Position numbers and translations under genes: made by a program. Shown here piece after piece: positions 24,221 to 32,990 of a DNA stretch of 53,991 nucleotides (position 1 is the stretch's first letter; each line of letters begins with the position of its first letter). The notes under the pieces were generated by a model, which was not told the DNA's origin, searched no databases, and saw only the letters and a list, made by a program, of their open reading frames with translations. Source of the DNA: an uncultured Bacteroides sp. (GTDB lineage Bacteria > Bacteroidota > Bacteroidia > Bacteroidales > Bacteroidaceae); NCBI GenBank assembly GCA_902388495.1, contig CABMPP010000027.1, forward strand, positions 1 to 53,991. The letters run 5' to 3'.

Positions 24221-25594
24221 ATGTTCAGCAAAGAGACATATATGCAGCGCAGAGCCCTGCTGAAAAAAACATTAGGCTCCGGAGTATTGTTGTTTTTGGG
24301 TAACGACGAGTGCGGGTTGAACTACGAGGACAATACGTTCCGCTATCGTCAGGATTCCACCTTTCTTTATTACTTCGGCCTTTCGTTTGCCGGACTTTCT
24401 GCTATAATCGACATTGATGAAGATAAGGAAATTATATTTGGCGACGAGCTTACCATCGATCACATCGTGTGGATGGGTACACAGCCGACGCTGAAGGAGA
24501 AGAGCCAGCGGGTGGGAGTCAGCATCACCATGCCTTCGGCGGACATCATCGGCTATCTGCACAAGGCGGTGCAAAAGGGCCAGGCCATCCATTACCTGCC
24601 TCCTTACCGTGCCGAGCATAAGCTGAAACTGATGGACTGGCTGGGAGTGCCTCCCGCACGCCAGGAAGGGTCAGTGCCCTTTATCCGTGCGGTGATCGCG
24701 CAGCGGAGTTACAAGTCGGCCGAGGAGGTTGTCGAAATCGAGAAGGCTTGTGACATCACGGCAGATATGCACCTTATTGCCATGCAGATGCTGCGCCCCG
24801 GGATGGTGGAGTGTGAAATAGCAGCTGCCATGCAAGCCGTGGCGCAGGCCAATGAAGCCGAACTTTCGTTCGCCACCATCGCTACGGTGAACGGACAGAC
24901 ACTTCACAACCACTATCACGGCAACACGGTGAAGCCGGGCGATCTGTTTCTGATCGATGCCGGTGCCGAGACGGAGATGGGATATGCCGGCGACATGTCG
25001 TCCACCATCCCTGCCGATAAGAAGTTCACGCAGCGGCAGCGCGAGGTTTACGAGATACAGAATGCCATGCATCTGGAGTCGGTGAAAGCACTCCGTCCGG
25101 GCATTCCTTATATGGACGTGTACGATTTGTCGGCACGCGTGATGGTCGAAGGCCTGAAAGGACTCGGGCTGATGAAGGGAAATGCCGAAGACGCCGTACG
25201 TGAAGGTGCGCATGCCCTGTTCTATCCTCACGGATTAGGGCACATGATGGGGCTCGACGTGCACGATATGGAGAACCTGGGCGAACTCTGGGTGGGCTAC
25301 AACGGACAGCCCAAGAGCACGCAGTTCGGCCGTAAGTCGCAGCGTCTCGCCATACCGTTGGAACCGGGCTTTGTACATACCGTTGAGCCGGGCATTTATT
25401 TCATCCCCGAGCTGATAGACCTGTGGAAGGGACAGAAGAAGTTTACCGACTTTATCAATTACGATAAAGTGGAGACGTACAAGGACTTCGGGGGCATTCG
25501 TAACGAAGAGGATTATCTGATTACGGAAACGGGGGCCCGCCGTTTAGGAAAGAAGATTCCGCTGACACCGGACGAGGTGGAAGCGCTAAGATAA
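24221..25594 (+). CDS. Xaa-Pro aminopeptidase (aminopeptidase P, M24B)
   Basis: A 457-residue cytoplasmic metallopeptidase that removes N-terminal residues preceding proline. The N-terminal AMP_N domain contains NDECGLNYEDNTFRYRQDST (about 28-47). The M24 domain follows with the metal ligands: Asp in LIDAGAETEMGYAGDMSST (about 246 and 257), His in HGLGHMMGLDVHD (about 340) and Glu in VEPGIYF and GGIRNEEDYLIT. Length is typical. It has its own consensus promoter and is monocistronic. Confidence 0.93.
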   Translation: MFSKETYMQRRALLKKTLGSGVLLFLGNDECGLNYEDNTFRYRQDSTFLYYFGLSFAGLSAIIDIDEDKEIIFGDELTIDHIVWMGTQPTLKEKSQRVGVSITMPSADIIGYLHKAVQKGQAIHYLPPYRAEHKLKLMDWLGVPPARQEGSVPFIRAVIAQRSYKSAEEVVEIEKACDITADMHLIAMQMLRPGMVECEIAAAMQAVAQANEAELSFATIATVNGQTLHNHYHGNTVKPGDLFLIDAGAETEMGYAGDMSSTIPADKKFTQRQREVYEIQNAMHLESVKALRPGIPYMDVYDLSARVMVEGLKGLGLMKGNAEDAVREGAHALFYPHGLGHMMGLDVHDMENLGELWVGYNGQPKSTQFGRKSQRLAIPLEPGFVHTVEPGIYFIPELIDLWKGQKKFTDFINYDKVETYKDFGGIRNEEDYLITETGARRLGKKIPLTPDEVEALR

Positions 25595-25610
25595 TTTTTT
25601 TTTCATTGTA

Positions 25611-25673
25611 GCATTGCTAAGATGCGAATCCAGGTGATGCACGTTTTATTTTATTTACTCGGATGAAAATCCG
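25611..25673 (+). repeat. Two hairpins with GATG-N-GAATC-like cores downstream of aminopeptidase P
   Basis: GCAT-N6-GAT-gcga-ATC-N5-ATGC (25611-25640) and CGGAT-gaaa-ATCCG (25660-25673). Both resemble the cores of the two stronger terminators downstream and may be decayed copies. Confidence 0.5.
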
Positions 25674-25702
25674 ATTGTGATTTTAATTTGTGTTAATGTT
25701 GG

Positions 25703-25739
25703 GATTGTCCGGATGTGAATCCGGGCAATCTTTTTTTTT
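25703..25739 (+). terminator. Terminator A (GATGTGAATC family)
   Basis: GATTGTCCGGAT-gtga-ATCCGGGCAATC is a 12-bp stem (one G-U pair) followed by nine Ts. It is a strong intrinsic terminator about 110 bases after the aminopeptidase stop. Confidence 0.85.
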
Positions 25740-25770
25740 ATCGATTTTTTTAAATAAAATCGGGAAAGGA

Positions 25771-25801
25771 TTGTTTTTCTGATTTTAATAAGATACTTTT
25801 G
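25771..25801 (+). promoter_or_regulatory. Candidate promoter 1 of the duplicated module
   Basis: TTG (25771-25773), a 20-base spacer and TACTTTTG (25794-25801). It lies 32 bases after terminator A. No open reading frame follows before terminator B. Confidence 0.6.
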
Positions 25802-25807
25802 TTGAAA

Positions 25808-26057
25808 ATCTGAATCGTTTACTGTCTTAGGCGGAATTTAGTCATTGAAACGGATATTTGCCGTTTACGAAATAAGAATGTTACTGATTCTGATAAGACA
25901 TTATACGGAGATAACTTAACTTTTTTTTTTTCATAGCATTATGATGTCACTTAGATGTGAATCGGGGTGGCAGATCTCTTTTATAATAAGATAATATTAA
26001 TGAATTTTTCTAATTGACAAAGATTGTTTGGATGTGAATCCGGGCAATCTTTTTTTT
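25808..26057 (+). ncRNA. Candidate ~250-nt small RNA
   Basis: This stretch is bounded by a consensus promoter (25771-25801) and terminator B. It contains the hairpin AAACGG-N6-CCGTTT (about 25849-25866), a T-run at 25921-25931 that could end a shorter form, and another GATGTGAATC core (about 25953). No plausible peptide is encoded. An untranslated remnant of a lost gene is the alternative. Confidence 0.4.
26022..26057 (+). terminator. Terminator B (near copy of terminator A)
   Basis: GATTGTTTGGAT-gtga-ATCCGGGCAATC is followed by eight Ts. It differs from terminator A only at two positions of the left arm, both keeping pairing as G-U. Confidence 0.85.
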
Positions 26058-26088
26058 GTTGTTTTTTGAAAAAAAAGAGAAGAAAGAG

Positions 26089-26119
26089 TTGTTTTTTAAA
26101 TTTTAAGGGCATACCTTTG
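26089..26119 (+). promoter_or_regulatory. Promoter of the HU-HIG gene (promoter 2 of the duplicated module)
   Basis: TTG (26089-26091), a 20-base spacer and TACCTTTG (26112-26119). It stands in the same place relative to terminator B as promoter 1 does to terminator A. The ATG is at 26170. Confidence 0.7.
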
Positions 26120-26169
26120 GGAGAATTAAATAATTTTCTAATACTAACCTTTACTAATCCTATAAAAAC

Positions 26170-26631
26170 ATGAGTGGATTGTATTATAACTTGGCGTTGC
26201 GAAACAGTGATCTGAGAGATAAAGATTCTGAAAAGCTGTATTATTGTGTTTTAAAAAACAGAGGAATGGTGGATCAGGATACGTTTGTCAATTATCTGAG
26301 CCAGATCACCGGAATAAAAGAGGCTATATGCCTGGGAGTACTCTCGAAATTGGGAGCGGCTGTCATCAATTATCTGAAAGACGGGCAAAGTGTTGATATT
26401 CCGCATTTGGGTACTTTTAATCTGACTGCGAGCAGCACCGGCGTGAAAACGCTTGATGAGGCGAAAGCGTCACAAATAAAGGCTATCAATCTACGCTTTT
26501 CTGCTAAGGAAGAGACTGACTTAGTGCTGAGTCGTTGTGCGTTAACCCGAAGCGTCTCATTAACAAATACAAATGATGTGATTAAAGAGAAGGATCCAAG
26601 CGGTGAAATCGTGGATGATCCTACTGCATAG
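26170..26631 (+). CDS. HU-HIG family DNA-binding protein (Bacteroidetes HU variant)
   Basis: A 153-residue protein with an HU/IHF-type fold of the Bacteroidetes HU-HIG class (Pfam HU-HIG by family resemblance). The helical N-terminus (about 1-60, with MVDQDTFVNYLSQITGIKEA) precedes the beta-arm region (about 75-115, DGQSVDIPHLGTFNLTASST). A short charged tail ends GEIVDDPTA, nearly the same as the tail of the HU-DUF4469 protein at 52438. Such proteins bind DNA or shape chromatin, and their exact roles are largely unknown. It is alone between a consensus promoter and a terminator. Confidence 0.75.
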   Translation: MSGLYYNLALRNSDLRDKDSEKLYYCVLKNRGMVDQDTFVNYLSQITGIKEAICLGVLSKLGAAVINYLKDGQSVDIPHLGTFNLTASSTGVKTLDEAKASQIKAINLRFSAKEETDLVLSRCALTRSVSLTNTNDVIKEKDPSGEIVDDPTA

Positions 26632-26663
26632 TCAGTATAAAATATTTATTTATAACTTTAGAT

Positions 26664-26690
26664 AAGCCGCTGGGAACAGCGGCTTTTTTT
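26664..26690 (+). terminator. Terminator of the HU-HIG gene
   Basis: AAGCCGCT-gggaac-AGCGGCTT followed by TTTTTT, 33 bases after the stop codon. Confidence 0.88.
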
Positions 26691-26739
26691 ATTACAAATA
26701 GGCTTTCTCTGAAAAATCTCTCAAAAAGGCCTCCATCTC

Positions 26740-26798
26740 GAGACTTAAGTCTTGGCGGGGGAAGATTTAAATCTTGAAAAATCATCGCTTAAGCGATG
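26740..26798. repeat. Three consecutive perfect palindromes
   Basis: AGACTTAAGTCT (about 26740), AAGATTTAAATCTT (about 26762) and AATCATCGCTTAAGCGATGATT (about 26778-26799) follow each other with short spacers. The third is 22 bases long and each is its own reverse complement. No U-tract follows. Confidence 0.7.
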
Positions 26799-27010
26799 AT
26801 TTAAAAGGGGCTAAACGCTTGCTTTGGCGGATTGGTAATATATCTTTATTCTTTCTGTTTGGCTGTCTTGGTGCTATATTTATACAATATATGAGCTTCG
26901 TTTTTTTGCCGGATATTTTCTCTTTCTTTCTCTCTCTACTTCTTCTGATAATTCTTGTTTTTTATGCATCGATACACTACTTTTGTCCGTTACAGACAGA
27001 AAAACGATAA
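26774..27010 (+). CDS. Small two-helix membrane protein, uncertain
   Basis: A 78-residue frame with a TTG start placed inside the third palindrome. No ATG lies near the N-terminus; a TTG at 26819 is an alternative. The product would have two hydrophobic helices (about 22-45 and 48-70) flanked by charged ends. I do not recognise a family. A/T-rich DNA can give hydrophobic frames by chance, so this is tentative. It ends 30 bases before the transglutaminase gene on the same strand. Confidence 0.3.
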   Translation: MKNHRLSDDLKGAKRLLWRIGNISLFFLFGCLGAIFIQYMSFVFLPDIFSFFLSLLLLIILVFYASIHYFCPLQTEKR

Positions 27011-27040
27011 AACCATTCACAAATATTCAATTCATAAACT

Positions 27041-28978
27041 ATGCGTAAATTAAAAAATGTCCTCCGGGCATCTTCATGCTGTGCTTTTTCAATCTTAATG
27101 TGTCTCCCGGCCGCCGGGCAGAATGCATGGAGCGAAGCTGACTGCGTGACCCTGCTGGACAGTACCTCGGTAACCGTGCAGCCAAACGGCTCCGGAAGTT
27201 TTGCCGTGTACAAATCGTTTAAAGTACAGACTCCCAAAGGGGCAGTGAATAACCATGTGATCAAGTATGATTATGATCCGCTGACGGCCTTTGCCCGTTT
27301 CAAGCAAGTCACCGTGCAGCGTGCCAACGGCGAAACCATACAGGTGGACGTGACCAAGACCTGCGATTATGCCGCTCCGGCAAGGGCTATTTATTGGGGA
27401 GCCCGTCAGATCATGCTCGAACTCGGACGCCTGGAGCCGGGAGATGTCGTTTCCTACGAAATCAGTAAGAAAGGCTTTACTTATGCTCTGCTGGCAGGAG
27501 CTGAAGATGATGACGCACGTTTCATTCCGCCCATGCGCGGGCAGTTCTACGACATTGTTCCTTTTTGGGTGAATGAACCCACCCGCCGCAAGGTATACGT
27601 TGTCAGTATGCCGATGGAAAAAGAGCTTCAGTTCCAGTTCTATAACGGTGCCTGTACCTCGTCAATGCGTTATGAGGACGGGCGAAAGGTATATACGTTT
27701 GCCGTGGACGAAGTGCTTCCTTTCCGGAAAGAGCCCAATATGGTGGATCTTTTTGACGAAGCCCCGAAGCTGATGATGTCGTCTACCCCGAAATGGGAGG
27801 ATAAGTCGCTCTGGTTTCACGACTTGAACGAGGCATACGGCAGTTTTGCCGCACTGCCCGAGGCTCAGAAGAAAGTGGACGAACTGATAAAGGGAAAAAA
27901 GACCGAAATGGAGAAAATCGCCGTATTGACCCATTGGGTAGCCGATAATATCCGTTATGCAGGCATCACCATGGGCGAAGGCGAGGGCTTTACGCTCCAT
28001 AATACGAAGATGAACTACACCGACCGCTGCGGAGTATGCAAGGACATTGCCGGCACGTTGATCTCTTTCCTGCGTATGGCGGGATTTGAGGCCTATCCGG
28101 CCATGACGATGGCGGGAAGCCGCATCGAAAGCATCCCTGCCGATCACTTTAACCACTGTGTGGCAGTGGTGAAGCTGGCGAATGGGACGTATATGCCCCT
28201 CGATCCTACCTGGGTTCCTTTCTGCCGCGAGTTGTGGAGCAGTGCCGAGCAGCAGCAGAACTATCTGCCCGGCATTCCGGGAGGTTCCGACTTGTGCCTG
28301 ACTCCGGTTTCGGCTCCCGAGAATCATTATGTCCGCATCACTGCCGATAACAAAATCGATGCAAAGGGCACGCTGAAAGGTTCGTTTACCATCACCGCCG
28401 AAGGTCAGTCGGACAGCAGCATCCGCCGCATCTTTACGCAGGGCTGGCAGACCGAATGGCAAAGCACGATGGAAAGCCAGTTGCTCAACGTGTCTCCCAA
28501 AGCCCGTATGCTCGGAGTGGACTACGGAAAGGCGCCGAAGGATTATCAGGCAGGCCCCATTCGCATCACGTTCCGTTACGAGATACCGGACTATGCGCTG
28601 GTCGGTGACCGGGAATTATTGTTGAAACCGATGGTGATGAACAACCTCTATACGAGCGTTCTCTCGTTCCTGCGCATCGATACCGGCTTGGAAACCCGCC
28701 AATACGGCTTCCGTGATGCTTGCTCTCGTCTGGTCGAATTGGACGAAACGATTGCCCTGCCTCGGGGATACCGCTTAGTGGGAGAGCCGCGCAGCGAACA
28801 AAAGGCCGCTCCGGCAGCCGACTTCGAAGGCTCGTTGCAGCAGGTTGGCAACAAACTGGTGCTGAAACAGAAACTCGCCTTGAAGAAGCGCATCTATCGG
28901 GCAGCCGACTGGGAAGGATTCCGTGCTGCGGTGAATGCCTACAAAAGCTTTGCGGATTATTTGATTGTTAAACTCTAA
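27041..28978 (+). CDS. DUF3857 and transglutaminase-like secreted protein, catalytic triad present
   Basis: A 645-residue secreted protein. The signal peptide ends PAAG before QNAWSEAD (about residue 26). DUF3857 occupies about 60-220. The transglutaminase-like core holds the nucleophile Cys in DRCGVCKDIAG (about 327-337), the His in DHFNHCVAVVKL (about 368) and the Asp in MPLDPTW (about 387). A C-terminal DUF3858-like beta domain follows. The family is common in Bacteroidetes operons and acts on proteins or peptides outside the cytoplasm; the substrate is unknown. The next gene starts 17 bases downstream and is a degenerate paralogue. Confidence 0.85.
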   Translation: MRKLKNVLRASSCCAFSILMCLPAAGQNAWSEADCVTLLDSTSVTVQPNGSGSFAVYKSFKVQTPKGAVNNHVIKYDYDPLTAFARFKQVTVQRANGETIQVDVTKTCDYAAPARAIYWGARQIMLELGRLEPGDVVSYEISKKGFTYALLAGAEDDDARFIPPMRGQFYDIVPFWVNEPTRRKVYVVSMPMEKELQFQFYNGACTSSMRYEDGRKVYTFAVDEVLPFRKEPNMVDLFDEAPKLMMSSTPKWEDKSLWFHDLNEAYGSFAALPEAQKKVDELIKGKKTEMEKIAVLTHWVADNIRYAGITMGEGEGFTLHNTKMNYTDRCGVCKDIAGTLISFLRMAGFEAYPAMTMAGSRIESIPADHFNHCVAVVKLANGTYMPLDPTWVPFCRELWSSAEQQQNYLPGIPGGSDLCLTPVSAPENHYVRITADNKIDAKGTLKGSFTITAEGQSDSSIRRIFTQGWQTEWQSTMESQLLNVSPKARMLGVDYGKAPKDYQAGPIRITFRYEIPDYALVGDRELLLKPMVMNNLYTSVLSFLRIDTGLETRQYGFRDACSRLVELDETIALPRGYRLVGEPRSEQKAAPAADFEGSLQQVGNKLVLKQKLALKKRIYRAADWEGFRAAVNAYKSFADYLIVKL

Positions 28979-28995
28979 AAAGATGATCGTCACAC

Positions 28996-30576
28996 ATGAC
29001 TAAAATATATACCCTTCTGCTCCTCTGCCTGTTTGCGCTGACTCTTCCGGTCACCGCCCGGGAAGCGGAATTTAAGAAAATCAAAGAAAGCTGGACCCTG
29101 CAGGCTGATGGTACGCAGGTTTATCGTCAGTCGAAAGTCCTGACGCTGTACACTCACACGGCCATGAACCGCACGTATGGGGAGTCGTTCATTACGTACG
29201 ATCCCCGTTATCAGACTTTGCAGATTCACGAGTCGTATACCCGCCAGAAAGACGGAAATATCGTCAAGACCCCCGCCAATGCTCTGGTCGAAGTGCTTCC
29301 CTCGGCAGCAGCCAATGCGCCGGCATTCAATGCTTTGCGCGAGATGGTAGTCGTACACACCGGGCTGGAACTCGGAGCTACCATCTATCTGGACTATTCC
29401 ATTACAACCAAACCGGGATATTTGCCGGGGATTCAGATCTGCCGGTTGCTGGAGCACTCTTCGCCGGTGAAGGAGTACGAGATCAGCATCACCGTTCCCC
29501 GGGGGCAACATTTGGAATATGCCCTTAACAACCACAAGGCGAAAGCTTCCGTAACCGAATCCGAAGGGATGAAGCAAGTCAGCTGGACCCTGAAGAATCT
29601 GCCCGCCCTCAGCCGTGAGCCGCAGGTGTCGGTGATCGGCGGTGATTTGCCTCTGCTGACTGCCACGACTGAGGAGAAACCCCTGTCGTTTCTGACGTCA
29701 CAATGGCAACCGGAAGGAGATGCAGGGATTCGTGCGCTGGCCGGAAAACTGACTGCCGGAGCGAAGGATGATAAAGAAAAAGTAACCGCGATACGTGACT
29801 ATGTGATTGATAATCTTTACTATTCGTTCCTCCCGTTGGCGGAAAGCGGTTATCGCATCCGTCCCGCCGCAGAGGTGATCCGTTCGGCATACGGCACGGA
29901 GGCCGAGAAGGCGAATCTGATGGCCGCATTGCTGAAAGCGGCCGGACTGAAAGCCGGGATAGGGGCGGTCTGCGCTCCGTCCGAGAATACGGCATCACTG
30001 GGAGTAGGCAGCATCCGCGAACTGTTTGTGTGGACCGACGCCGGAGGCAGCCAACAGGCTCTGTCACTGAAAGGCAAAACTCCCTCAGCCGTTTCCTGGC
30101 AGAAAGATTATGCCTATGTAGCTTCATTGACGCAGCCGTTTGAACTGAATCTTCCACCGGTTACCCTGAGAAAAGACTATGCATTGCAGCCCGACGCGGC
30201 AAATGCCAAAGATGGCTATCTGGTCCTCACCCTCCCCGTAGAGCGTGGCAGCCTGGCCGGTTCCCAGTACGTCCGGTTCAATAGCCAGCGCACTTCGAAC
30301 CTTTTGTTGCCCGGACTGGCGGATGAATCTTTCACCTATACCGTAGATACTCCTGCAGGTATGGAGCCTGTCACTCAGCCGATGGAGAAGAAGATGGACA
30401 ATGCCGTAGGTACATTAACCATTTCCATCCGTCCCGAAGGAGCGAAAACGCGAGTGACCCGGAGCCTGAAGTTGAAGAAACAGATGATTCGCCCGGCGGA
30501 TTATGCCGCTTTCCGTCAACTGATGACAGAGTACGGGGCAGTAGACGGGTTGACATTAGTGTACAGAAGCAAATAA
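28996..30576 (+). CDS. DUF3857 and transglutaminase-like protein lacking the catalytic Cys
   Basis: A 526-residue secreted paralogue of the upstream protein. The signal peptide is about 1-21. DUF3857 follows (about 25-200, HTAMNRTYGESFITYDPRYQ). At the transglutaminase position the sequence reads SAYGTEAEKANLMAALLKAAG where the active paralogue has RCGVCKDIAG, and the His and Asp motifs are not recognisable. It is therefore probably a non-catalytic binding partner or scaffold. It is cotranscribed with the intact paralogue and, 22 bases on, with the phosphoesterase fusion gene. Confidence 0.8.
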   Translation: MTKIYTLLLLCLFALTLPVTAREAEFKKIKESWTLQADGTQVYRQSKVLTLYTHTAMNRTYGESFITYDPRYQTLQIHESYTRQKDGNIVKTPANALVEVLPSAAANAPAFNALREMVVVHTGLELGATIYLDYSITTKPGYLPGIQICRLLEHSSPVKEYEISITVPRGQHLEYALNNHKAKASVTESEGMKQVSWTLKNLPALSREPQVSVIGGDLPLLTATTEEKPLSFLTSQWQPEGDAGIRALAGKLTAGAKDDKEKVTAIRDYVIDNLYYSFLPLAESGYRIRPAAEVIRSAYGTEAEKANLMAALLKAAGLKAGIGAVCAPSENTASLGVGSIRELFVWTDAGGSQQALSLKGKTPSAVSWQKDYAYVASLTQPFELNLPPVTLRKDYALQPDAANAKDGYLVLTLPVERGSLAGSQYVRFNSQRTSNLLLPGLADESFTYTVDTPAGMEPVTQPMEKKMDNAVGTLTISIRPEGAKTRVTRSLKLKKQMIRPADYAAFRQLMTEYGAVDGLTLVYRSK

Positions 30577-30598
30577 AACCTGATAAACAAACAGATCC

Positions 30599-32425
30599 AT
30601 GAAAAAACTTATATTGCTCTTATTCTCCGCACTTTTTGTGCTGTCAGCCCAGGCTGAAGATGTGCTGCGCCTGATGACCTATAACGTCCGCAACGCCAAT
30701 GGTATGGACGGTATATGCAATTATCAGCGTGTAGCCAATGTGATCAACAACGCCCGTCCGGACATCGTTGCCATCCAGGAACTGGACAGCATGACTGCCC
30801 GGAGCAACCGGACCGATGTTCTCAAGGAACTGGCGGAACGCACTCAATTGCATCCCTGCTTTGCGCCTGCCATCGATTATGACGGAGGAAAGTACGGCAT
30901 CGGCCTGCTTTCGAAGGAGACTCCGCTCCGTGTGCAGACCTTCGCCCTGCCGGGACGTGAAGAGGCACGCACGATGCTTGTCGCCGAGTTCCCGGAGTAT
31001 GTCTTTGCGTGTACGCACCTCTCTCTGACCGAAGAGGATCGGATGAAGTCTCTCGAAATCCTGAAGTCCGTTGCAGCCGATACCCGGAAACCTTTCTTCC
31101 TTGCCGGTGACTTCAACTCGGATGCCGACTCCGGCTTTATCAAAGATTTGAAGAGTACATTCCAGATACTTTCCAACCCGAAGCAGCCCACTTATCCGGC
31201 TTCCGAACCGAAGGAGACGCTCGACTACCTGATTGCTCTGAAACAGGAAACGCCTACTTTTGTTGTCAACTTGGCCCGGGTGATCGATGAGCCTTTGGCA
31301 TCCGATCATCGTCCTTTGTTGGTAGAAGTACGGATGGCGGTACCCGAGAATCGGATTTGCCGTACCAAACCCTATCTTCAGAATCCCGTGGGAGGTGGAA
31401 TCACGGTGATGTGGCAGACCAACGTGCCGGCCTATTGCTGGGTGGAGTACGGCACGGATCCTTCCAACCTGAAACGCGCACGTACCCTTCTGGATGGTCA
31501 AGTTGTTTGTGGCAATACTCTTCACAAGATTCGCCTCGATAGTTTGCAGCCCGGACAGAAATATTATTATCGTACCTGTTCGCAGGAGATCCTGCTTTAC
31601 CAGGCCTACAAAAAGGTGTTTGGCAATACAGCCCGTACAGAACTCAGGGAGTTCACGTTGCCCGCAGCCGGTGATGACAGTTTTACGGCCGTGGTGTTCA
31701 ACGACCTGCATAAACAATCGAAGACGTTTCAGGCATTGTGCGAACAGATAAAGGGGATTGACTATGATTTTGTAGTGTTCAACGGCGATTGTGTGGACGA
31801 CCCCGCCAATCACGATCAGGCAACAGCCTTTATCAGCGAACTGACCGAAGGCGTGGAGGGTGACCGCGTACCTGTCTTCTTTATGCGCGGCAATCACGAG
31901 ATCCGGAATGCCTATTCGGTAGGCCTGCACAGCCTGTTCGATTATGTAGGCGATAAGACTTACGGCTCCTTCAACTGGGGAGATACCCGTATCGTAATGC
32001 TCGATTGCGGTGAAGATAAGCCGGATGATCATTGGGTATACTACGGACTCAACGATTTTACGAAGCTGCGTAATGACCAGGTAGGATTTTTGAAGCGTGA
32101 GCTCGCTTCCAAAGAATTTAAGAAAGCCGCTAAGCGGATTCTGATTCATCACATTCCGCTTTACGGAAACGACTACGAGAATCTGTGTTCCGGGCTTTGG
32201 GGTAAACTTCTGGAGAAAGCACCTTTCAATATCAGCCTTAACGCGCACACACATGAATATGCCTATCATCCCAAAGGCAGCCTTGGCAATAACTTCCCGG
32301 TGATTATCGGTGGCGGTTATAGCATGAAAAGTGCAACGGTAATGGTGATTGAGAAGAAGAAGGATATACTCAGAGTGAAAGTACTCAACACCCAAGGAGA
32401 AGTGCTGCTGGAACTTACGGTCTGA
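30599..32425 (+). CDS. Fusion of endonuclease/exonuclease/phosphatase domain with FN3-like and calcineurin-like phosphoesterase
   Basis: A 608-residue secreted protein. The signal peptide ends SAQA before EDVLRL (about 20). The N-terminal EEP domain (about 22-247) has MTYNVRNANG, VAIQELDS, LAGDFNSDAD and SDHRPLLVEV, all typical metal and catalytic motifs. An FN3-like purple-acid-phosphatase N-domain follows (about 253-355, GITVMWQTNVPAYCWVEYG). The C-terminal metallophosphoesterase domain has NDLHK, NGDCVDD, RGNHE, HHIPLYG and LNAHTHEY in order, so both metal sites look complete. Two unrelated phosphoesterase folds in one chain suggest sequential cleavage, of phosphodiesters then monoesters. 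The substrate could be nucleotides, phospholipid head groups or sugar phosphates. Confidence 0.85.
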   Translation: MKKLILLLFSALFVLSAQAEDVLRLMTYNVRNANGMDGICNYQRVANVINNARPDIVAIQELDSMTARSNRTDVLKELAERTQLHPCFAPAIDYDGGKYGIGLLSKETPLRVQTFALPGREEARTMLVAEFPEYVFACTHLSLTEEDRMKSLEILKSVAADTRKPFFLAGDFNSDADSGFIKDLKSTFQILSNPKQPTYPASEPKETLDYLIALKQETPTFVVNLARVIDEPLASDHRPLLVEVRMAVPENRICRTKPYLQNPVGGGITVMWQTNVPAYCWVEYGTDPSNLKRARTLLDGQVVCGNTLHKIRLDSLQPGQKYYYRTCSQEILLYQAYKKVFGNTARTELREFTLPAAGDDSFTAVVFNDLHKQSKTFQALCEQIKGIDYDFVVFNGDCVDDPANHDQATAFISELTEGVEGDRVPVFFMRGNHEIRNAYSVGLHSLFDYVGDKTYGSFNWGDTRIVMLDCGEDKPDDHWVYYGLNDFTKLRNDQVGFLKRELASKEFKKAAKRILIHHIPLYGNDYENLCSGLWGKLLEKAPFNISLNAHTHEYAYHPKGSLGNNFPVIIGGGYSMKSATVMVIEKKKDILRVKVLNTQGEVLLELTV

Positions 32426-32522
32426 CAACGGACACCCCGATAAACGGACAGGAGGGTATCCAAACTCAGATTTAGAAAAGGAGAACTTTTCATTTGAGAC
32501 TTGTGCACTCTTATCAACAATG

Positions 32523-32570
32523 AAAAGAGCCATATCAAACTCTATTTTGAGTAATGATATGGCTCTTTTA
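32523..32570. terminator. Bidirectional terminator between the fusion gene and the minus-strand kinase-like gene
   Basis: AAAAGAGCCATATCA (32523-32537) pairs exactly with TGATATGGCTCTTTT (32555-32569), with an inner ACTC/GAGT pair. A on one side and T on the other make it effective in both directions. Confidence 0.85.
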
Positions 32571-32990
32571 TATTTATGGATTACAGTTTGTAACTTTTTA
32601 GAGTGCTCGCTTTAGTTGCGACACATTCACCTCTTTTATTTAATTATTCAAGTTTCGGAAGTGCAAGTTCTCGTTTATAGTTGACAAAAAAGCAAGTATC
32701 CCGACTTTTGACTGGAAATTCCATTCGTGAGGCGGAGAAGCGAACACTGAAATCAATCACCTGAAAAACAATATTTTCAAAGCATAAGACTCCTCTTCTC
32801 AAAAGCTGTGTTTTAACACAGTGTTAAAGCTTATTTTTTAGATGCAAATAACAAGTGTTTTAAATGCAAAAGGCTTGTTGTTTGCGCACAAGAATCAAAC
32901 GTCTGAAAAAGGCGTTAACAATGTTAATTGAAGAAAGGTATAAATATGCCGGTTCAGACGGCATAAATCTACTTCCGAAACTTAAGTTAA
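32571..32990. other. Gene-free stretch
   Basis: No credible coding frame. It holds the palindrome TTAACAC-a-GTGTTAA (32813-32827) nested between AAGCT and AGCTT, about 165 bases from the 3' end of the minus-strand kinase-like gene. Nothing else is recognised. Confidence 0.5.

Noticed and set aside
30644..32533. 629-residue minus-strand frame opposite the phosphoesterase fusion
   Set aside because: The plus-strand product has complete enzyme motifs across its length, while the antisense product shows none.
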